Positions 58,942 to 64,000 of a stretch of 64,000 nt of DNA are shown in pieces. A program made the position numbers and the translations under genes. Every line of letters begins with the position of its first letter. Within the stretch, counting starts at the first letter, position 1. The notes under the pieces are model-generated. The model was not told the origin of the DNA, did not search any database, and saw nothing but the letters and a program-made list of their open reading frames with translations. Origin of the DNA: Gonatopus flavifemur (taxonomy: Eukaryota; Arthropoda; Insecta; Hymenoptera; Dryinidae); contig JAFFJZ010000001.1 in the NCBI GenBank assembly GCA_018340375.1, positions 50,088,001 through 50,152,000 on the forward strand, in the 5' to 3' direction.

Positions 58942-59109
58942 TGTGACATTCATTACCTAACCTATTTCGACCGCCACCTACCGGCGCAACCATGTATTGT
59001 AAACGGCGGAAGCGAAGTTGTACACCTAATATCAAATTTTTGAATTATCTGTCACCAAATTACTATTCTTCATAGTAATCGTTCCCGTATTATTTTCTCC
59101 GTGTAGTTG

Positions 59110-59563
59110 CACTCAGAGAATTGTTTGAGATTACTGTAACTAAAACGTCTCGACCAAATATTCTTAGTAAAAGCTACTAGAAATTTGATTGATCCAACTA
59201 AGAAAGTATAGTTGATACATACTGTGAAGAATGATTGTGGAATGTTCCCCGAAAAAATGCTGGCAGCAAAGTTCTTCCATAGATAGGGAATTTTCCACTT
59301 CAATTTCGTGGACTTTTTCTCCATTTGTAGAGGATTTAACACCCAAAAAACAAAATAATTCCTTAACATGGTGGAAAAATCCCTCATTCTTCATGGAAAA
59401 ACAATCCTCTCGCGGTGAGGGGATGAAATCCACCAACAATATGGAGGAAAACTGCTGAATCACTTATACTTCCTTGGTTGAATCAATCAAATTTTTAGTA
59501 GCTCTCAGTATAAATGTTTAATAGAGATGTTTTAGTTGCAGTGACTATAGAAATTTCTCTCAG
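59110..59563. repeat. Palindromic MITE, CTCAGAGAATT ends, split by another MITE
   Basis: Left arm ACTGTAACTAAAACGTCTC is mirrored by GAGATGTTTTAGTTGCAGT, and AGCTACTAGAAATTTGATTG by CAATCAAATTTTTAGTAGCT. The arms are separated by the family F element 59220-59460. Confidence 0.65.
59220..59460. repeat. Family F MITE, inverted shortened copy, nested
   Basis: It begins TACTGTGAAGAATGATTGTG and reads as the reverse complement of 35311-35563: GGAATGTTCCCC, TTCTTCCATAGATAGGG, TTTAACACCCAAAAAACAAA. Its right CACTG end is missing. It lies inside the palindrome 59110-59563. Confidence 0.65.
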
Positions 59564-59682
59564 TATTAAAAAAAAAATCATCTACATTTGTCTAGTTCTT
59601 CAGATTGGGACAACTGACATTATTTCTTCGGATTTGATTACTTTGGAATTATACGGATGTTTTACATTTGAAAAAAAAGTGT

Positions 59683-59820
59683 TGAGGAGTGCCATAATTT
59701 ATTGAGAATCAGCGCCAGTCTTCGACAGATGAAATTATTCACCTAAATTTAAGTCTAAAAGTTCCATAATTGGATATATTTGTACAAGAAAGAGACTTTT
59801 CAACATATTCATTTACTCCG
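59683..59820. repeat. Half copy of family D MITE
   Basis: GTGCCATAATTTATTGAG, TCAGCGCCAGTC and CACCTAAATTTAAGTCTAAAAG parallel the first half of 48514-48780. The second half is lost; ctccgtgta near 59817 may be its right end. Confidence 0.45.
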
Positions 59821-60514
59821 TGTATGGCTTTGATGAGAGAATGATTTGGTGAGTCGAAAAAAGTGTATCGATTGAATTTTTTCGACTCAATTAACAATGA
59901 AATTTACTTCCTCATGAAGCATATTATCCTAGAATAACTCCACTATGTGGTTCGGACAATTACATATTTTTCGGTTTTCAAATTGAATTATTAACATCCT
60001 GAAATCTTCTCTAAACTTGTTGTCTTCATCAGTTGCATGATCGTTGGTTAGCAAAAAATACCTTATCATATACAGATAAGAGATACGAATGAACGAATTA
60101 CTTACACGTCATTCGCAACACGAAGATGAAAACCTCACTACTGCCCTAGTGTACGGCCATTCGAATATTCCTAAGGAAGAATAAAGTAGGATGCATATAT
60201 AGTTCAGTTTGATACAACTTCTCTTCGGATATAAGGAAGACTAAGAGCTGGATTTCCATATATGCTCAGGTCTCATTTTGTCTCTCATGTATTTCTTTCC
60301 AACACTGTATGTATTCGAGAAACGAAGAAAAAGAAATACACACACTTCCTCATATTGTGTATTAAACAGTCATTTGTAGATAATACCTGATTATCCTCTT
60401 ATTCTCTGTTGATTCGCATTTATTATTATTTATATAATATACCAATATGATTCTTTGTTTTTTTCAAAGAATCATCAACTAATGTGTAATATTTTCACAC
60501 TTTATGAATATTAC
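59821..60514. other. AT-rich sequence, no gene recognised
   Basis: No frame or repeat of note was seen. Confidence 0.4.
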
Positions 60515-60751
60515 ACACTGAGAGAAATAATTACTATCACTAGGTGTCTGCGAGTACTCGAAATTTTCGAGTATCCTCGAGTCGAGTATTTTGTACTACT
60601 TGAAATTTTCGAGCTACTCGATAATCTTCGAGTAATTTGTTCATCCTCTTAGAATTATCATGAATTATCATTTGCAAAGGGTAGAATATTCTTAAAGAAC
60701 ACAAGGGATCGTTATCCACTATCACATATAGATTATACTCATATTCGTATA

Positions 60752-61125
60752 CAGGGTGTCCCATTTTAATCTGTCACTTAGAATATCTCGAAAACGAATA
60801 GATTCAGAAGAAAATGTTCCGAGAAAAAAATGTAAGAATCTGAGGGGGACATCCGATGGTGAACTTGGCTTTGACCTCAGATCCCACTTTCAAGGTCATT
60901 CTGAGGTCAACTCATGTTTTTTAAATGGAATCCCCTATTTTTTACTACCGGTTTAGATTCTACTCTAAAAACCAAGGAACTTTTGTCTCAAACGTTTTTT
61001 CGAAATCCCCATAGATGACGCTCTAATTGATGAGAAAATGAGAATTCTCAAACCCTCGGATTGTATTCTGTCTGACATGATGCTCAACTCTTGAGTGTTT
61101 CTCATCTCCCGGAAATTGCCGTCGG
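60752..61125 (+). repeat. Left 374-bp terminal inverted repeat
   Basis: Outer CAGGGTGTCCCA, inner end GGAAATTGCCGTCGG. It is followed by 132 bp of GT-rich and AT-rich leader before the transposase ATG. Confidence 0.95.
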
Positions 61126-61257
61126 TTGTGTTTTGTTTTGGTTTTGTTCTTGGAAATTGTTATTGTTTTGATTCACGTGTGAATACCTTAGAAATTTAGC
61201 ATTCCCAAACTGCTCAGTTCTCTGTTATCATTTGGAGGAAACACGTTTCTAAATATC

Positions 61258-62331
61258 ATGTCTGATTACGCGCCAAACGATATTGTTGACGTTTTGTTGT
61301 GTCTTGGTGAAGCGCGGGGAAATTATGTTGAAGCTGTGAGGACGTTTCAACGTCGTTTTCCGGATCGGAGGTGTCCAAATCGCATTACGATCCGATTTCT
61401 TGAACAACGTGCTCGTCAAGGTCTCCTCAAACGACAGAGGAACAAGAAAGTTTATGCGGATGACAATGATCCTGATGTGAGATCGCTGGCTGTGCTGGCG
61501 TTAATTCATATTAATCCGCATATCAGTCCTCGGGATATTGAGGAAATGACCGGGATTCCTCGATCCACAGCTCAGCGTATCTTGAAATCGTTGGATTATC
61601 ATCCGTACCATATCACTTTGGTGCAATCTCTAACAGCTGAGGATTTCATAACAAGATTGAACTTCTGCACGTGGGCCCAACGGAGAATTGAAGAAGATCC
61701 TACTTTCTCTCATCACGTTATGTTCTCTGATGAGGCAATATTTCACAATATTGGAATTCTCAATAGGCACAATTGCCATTATTGGAGTGCTCAGAATCCT
61801 TACTGGGTCCGTACAATTGATCATCAATACCGTTGGAATGTGAACGTTTGGTGCGGAATTGTAGATTCCAGGATCATAGGGCCGTATTTTTTTGAAGGAA
61901 ACCTGACTGGCGCAGAGTATCTTCGTTTTTTGCATTTTGAACTCCCTGCTCTTATGGAAGACGTAAGTCTTGACGTGAGATCAAGGATGTGGTTCCAACA
62001 GGATGGAGCACCTCCTCATTACATGCGAATTGTTCGAAAATTTCTGGACGAGAAGTTTCCCAGAAGGTGGATTGGCCGTAGAGGACCTGTGCGATGGCCA
62101 CCTAGGTCGCCTGATCTGATGTCGCCTGATTTTTTGTTGTGGGGTTACATAAAAAATGTTGTATTCCGTGAACCTCCAACAACACGCGATGACATGAAAG
62201 ATCGAATAAGAAGAGCATGCACAGCAATAACACCTGCTACGTTGCAAGCAACTGTAGAAAACTTTCATAAAAGAATTGTGCTTTGTCAAAGGCAAAACGG
62301 CGCTCATTTCGAACATCTTTTGAATGCCTAA
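61258..62331 (+). CDS. Transposase, Tc1/mariner superfamily (DD41D-like), intact
   Basis: 357 codons from ATG (61258) to TAA, without interruption. Residues about 5-60 (NDIVDVLLCLGEARGNY.EAVRTFQRRFPDRRCPN) match the DUF4817 helix-turn-helix of insect and spider transposases. Residues 70-115 hold a second helix-turn-helix (SPRDIEEMTGIPRSTAQRIL). The catalytic core has VMFSDEAIFH, WFQQDGAPPHY and WPPRSPDLMSPDFLLWGY. If the Asp in SPDF is the third catalytic residue, 41 residues separate it from the second, the DD41D spacing known from rosa/visitor-type elements. The end GAHFEHLLNA is also typical. It should bind the 374-bp repeats and cut and paste the element at TA. No intron. The initiating ATG follows a stretch without upstream in-frame extension, and the length fits the family. 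Confidence 0.93.
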   Translation: MSDYAPNDIVDVLLCLGEARGNYVEAVRTFQRRFPDRRCPNRITIRFLEQRARQGLLKRQRNKKVYADDNDPDVRSLAVLALIHINPHISPRDIEEMTGIPRSTAQRILKSLDYHPYHITLVQSLTAEDFITRLNFCTWAQRRIEEDPTFSHHVMFSDEAIFHNIGILNRHNCHYWSAQNPYWVRTIDHQYRWNVNVWCGIVDSRIIGPYFFEGNLTGAEYLRFLHFELPALMEDVSLDVRSRMWFQQDGAPPHYMRIVRKFLDEKFPRRWIGRRGPVRWPPRSPDLMSPDFLLWGYIKNVVFREPPTTRDDMKDRIRRACTAITPATLQATVENFHKRIVLCQRQNGAHFEHLLNA

Positions 62332-62445
62332 TGCGTCCCCGAAGATATACCTCCAATTCAGACAATCGGCCCTTTTCAGGGCCACAATGATGTGTAGAGT
62401 CCGATCGCGCAACCTCCTCGTGGTGCACATTGGGTAACGCTGTTG

Positions 62446-62819
62446 CCGACGGCAATTTCCGGGAGATGACAAACACTCGAGAGTTCAGCATCATGTCAGA
62501 CAGAATACAATCCGAGGGTTTGAGAATTCTCATTTTCTCATCAATTAGAGCGCCATCTATGGGGATTTCGAAAAAACGTTTGAGACAAAAGTTCCTTGGT
62601 TTTTAGCGTAGAATCTAAACCGGTAGTAAAAAATAGGGGATTCCATTTAAAAAACATGAGTTGACCTCAGAATGACCTTGAAAGTGGGATCTGAGGTCAA
62701 AGCCAAGTTCACCATCGGATGTCCCCCTCAGATTCTTACATTTTTTTCCCGGAACATTTTCTTCTGAATCTATTCGTTTTCGAGATATTCTAAGTGACAG
62801 ATTAACATGGGACACCCTG
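62446..62819 (-). repeat. Right 374-bp terminal inverted repeat
   Basis: Mirror of 60752-61125 with seven substitutions and no length change. The transposase stop lies 114 bp before it. Confidence 0.95.
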
Positions 62820-63066
62820 TATATTATATACTTTTCGAGTACTCGGCTCGACTCGACTCGAAAAAATCACTACTCGCACACCCTCAACTATTACCAATAA
62901 CATATTGTGATGTGTCAAGAGATCTATTTCTGAAAAAATCTGTACTCTTGATACAAGAAAATTTTCTTACAACTAAGGATATATTTCTTGAATTGAAAAA
63001 ATATTTTCTTGATCCAAGAGAATTCCACTTGAGCTCGCAACATATCGTAACGATGTATTCGTAAAA

Positions 63067-64000
63067 AATGCGATACTTATTCTAATTATGTGAACCAGAA
63101 CGATATATCGTACATTTAAATCCGATCATTCGTGGATGTTGGAGGATTTATCATTGACGTCATGGTGAGTATATAAAACGTAACTGTGGTCTTCAAAGAT
63201 CACATCGAATATTCTCAGCCAAAGCTCTGGAGAAAAAATGACAGGAAATCCATTTGCAATTTCTTCATATTTTCGCTACTGCCCTTCTCAGTATGATGGA
63301 TGATAAAAGATCACACATATACAAGATAATATTTCCTACGTTTATTGACCATTCATACACCGACATAATTCTACCGATTAATTATGTAAATTTCATTACA
63401 TCTCAATGCTCCAACTCAATTTTTAAATAGCATTTGAAATTCAGAATTTTCATTATGTTGAAAAAAAATCAAGGTGATCATTGTACTGGAAAGAGGAAAA
63501 ACCATTAATAATTAACTATAGAAAACAAAACTCACAGGACTCTCGAATGGGTTTGAAGATAAAAACTTTGCAGCGCGATCCATCATTACCGATAATATTT
63601 TTGCATCTTCGTCATTCAAATTCACTTCGCTACGATGTTTATACTGGCAGATCATGAGATTCAAAGCTCTCGAGGAAGTTGAAAGACGGAAGACGGAAAA
63701 CCAACATCCGGTGATACATAAATCTCGACTAACAACCTAGTGAAACTCTCCTTGGCCACACGAAGCTTTAAGAAATGAAAAATTTCAGATACATTTTTTA
63801 TGTTCCGACGTACGCATTGCATGAATAAAATATACGATGATTTCGTGTAGAAATATATTCGTGTCAAGATGTTTTTCCGAAACATGAGATAAAACTACAA
63901 AAAGATGAATATATCAACATCTGTTTTCTACTCATCCAATTATCATGCTATGTGAGTTTATAGTTGATGCAGTATGGCGATATCAAATATCCCGCATATT
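63067..64000. other. AT-rich sequence, no gene recognised
   Basis: The only frame of note, minus strand 63661-63885 (74 codons), shows no known motif. Confidence 0.4.

Larger units (their letters stand above)
57553..59029 (-). mobile_element. Mos1-like mariner, 1,477 bp, expanded by an inner palindrome
   Basis: 29-bp inverted ends (57553-57581 and 59001-59029; outer bases ttaggtgtacaactt) with two mismatches, flanked by TA (57551-57552 and 59030-59031). Subtracting the palindrome at 58666-58941 leaves about 1.2 kb, the usual mariner size. The transposase gene on the minus strand is broken. Confidence 0.92.
60752..62819 (+). mobile_element. Intact Tc1/mariner-type transposon with 374-bp inverted repeats
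   Basis: A 2,068-bp element between TA dinucleotides (60750-60751 and 62820-62821). Its ends, CAGGGTGTCCCATTTTAATC and the mirror GATTAACATGGGACACCCTG, open inverted repeats that run 374 bp each (60752-61125 and 62446-62819). By eye they differ at seven positions, about 98% identity. Each repeat carries the same 66-codon frame by reflection, which is not a gene. Between the repeats lies one uninterrupted transposase. All visible parts needed for autonomous movement are present. It lies inside copy B of the CGAG element. Confidence 0.95.
60541..62886. mobile_element. CGAG-rich hAT-like MITE, copy B, split by a transposon
   Basis: It starts TAGGTGTCTGCGAGTACTCG and ends ACTACTCGCACACCCTCA. Octamers ACTATCAC (60533-60540) and ACTATTAC (62887-62894) match at 7 of 8 positions, a hAT-type duplication. 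Its two halves (60541-60749 and 62822-62886) join to the same sequence as copy A at 27361-27617, with the transposon 60752-62819 in between. Confidence 0.75.
60515..63066. repeat. Family E MITE, second copy, outer shell of a three-level nest
   Basis: Left piece 60515-60540 (ACACTGAGAGAAATAATTACT) and right piece from about 62887 (ACTATTACCAATAACATATTG, ATTTCTTGAATTGAAAAAAT, TTTCTTGATCCAAGAGAATT) align with 48237-48493 read in reverse. Between them sits the CGAG element, itself split. The far right end is eroded. Confidence 0.65.

Noticed and set aside
59070..59463. Overlapping frames of about 100 codons on the minus strand
   Set aside because: They fall entirely within nested palindromic MITEs, and equivalent frames on the other strand show the palindrome effect.
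60756..62815. Twin 66-codon frames at 60756-60956 (+) and 62615-62815 (-), nearly identical
   Set aside because: They are reflections of the 374-bp inverted repeats of one transposon; the conservation is of the repeat, not evidence for a protein.
1..64000. Integrated virus (for example a polydnavirus-type segment) as explanation of the window
   Set aside because: No viral structural, replication or virulence-type gene was recognised. The content is explained by DNA transposons and MITEs.

Overview
This is a gene-poor, AT-rich stretch of a eukaryotic, almost certainly insect, genome. Nearly everything recognisable is mobile DNA. Mariner-type transposases, an RTE-like retrotransposon remnant, hAT-like elements and dozens of palindromic MITE-like elements sit in otherwise unannotatable AT-rich sequence. 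There is no bacterial gene organisation: no operons, no rRNA and no CRISPR. No host gene can be named. An insect, perhaps a hymenopteran, is my inference from the mix of mariner lineages and composition, and it is not proven here.

Layout. 1-10 kb: AT-rich sequence with small palindromic elements (2378, 2889, 5136, 7591, 9885). 10.7-13.3 kb: a dead mariner (10678-11970) followed by a decayed RTE-like LINE (12165-13335). 15.7-18.5 kb: a cluster of palindromes, including a 1-kb one (17478-18510) that carries a tRNA-like segment. 23.5-30.5 kb: palindromes with CAGGGTGT ends, a TGCTG/CAGCA array element, and a 936-bp hAT-like element with 8-bp target duplications. 33.3-36.2 kb: elements with CCCTAGTAGAAAT-like ends. 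38.7-40.2 kb: an irritans-like mariner with a single nonsense codon, inserted in a palindromic MITE. 42.5-45.4 kb: a palindrome split by a pogo-like MITE, a CCTGATCAGG-array element, and a Mos1-like mariner that has lost its first catalytic Asp. 48-53 kb: several palindromes and a 2.9-kb long-inverted-repeat element carrying two later insertions. 52.9-54.4 kb: the only plausible intron-bearing coding sequence, disrupted by two repeats. 57.5-59.6 kb: another dead Mos1-like mariner with a palindrome inside it, then a palindrome within a palindrome. 60.5-63.1 kb: a three-level nest whose innermost member is an apparently intact 2,068-bp Tc1/mariner-type transposon with 374-bp inverted repeats and an uninterrupted 357-residue transposase.

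How the parts may work together. The only complete candidate enzyme is the transposase at 61258-62331. Its outer ends (CAGGGTGTCCCA) match the ends of three non-autonomous palindromes (23571, 25029, 42479), so it is a plausible source of mobility for them. A larger set of palindromes shares only CACTGTRAAAA or CACGGAGAAAA ends, mostly beside TA, and has unrelated bodies. No matching transposase is visible here for that set.
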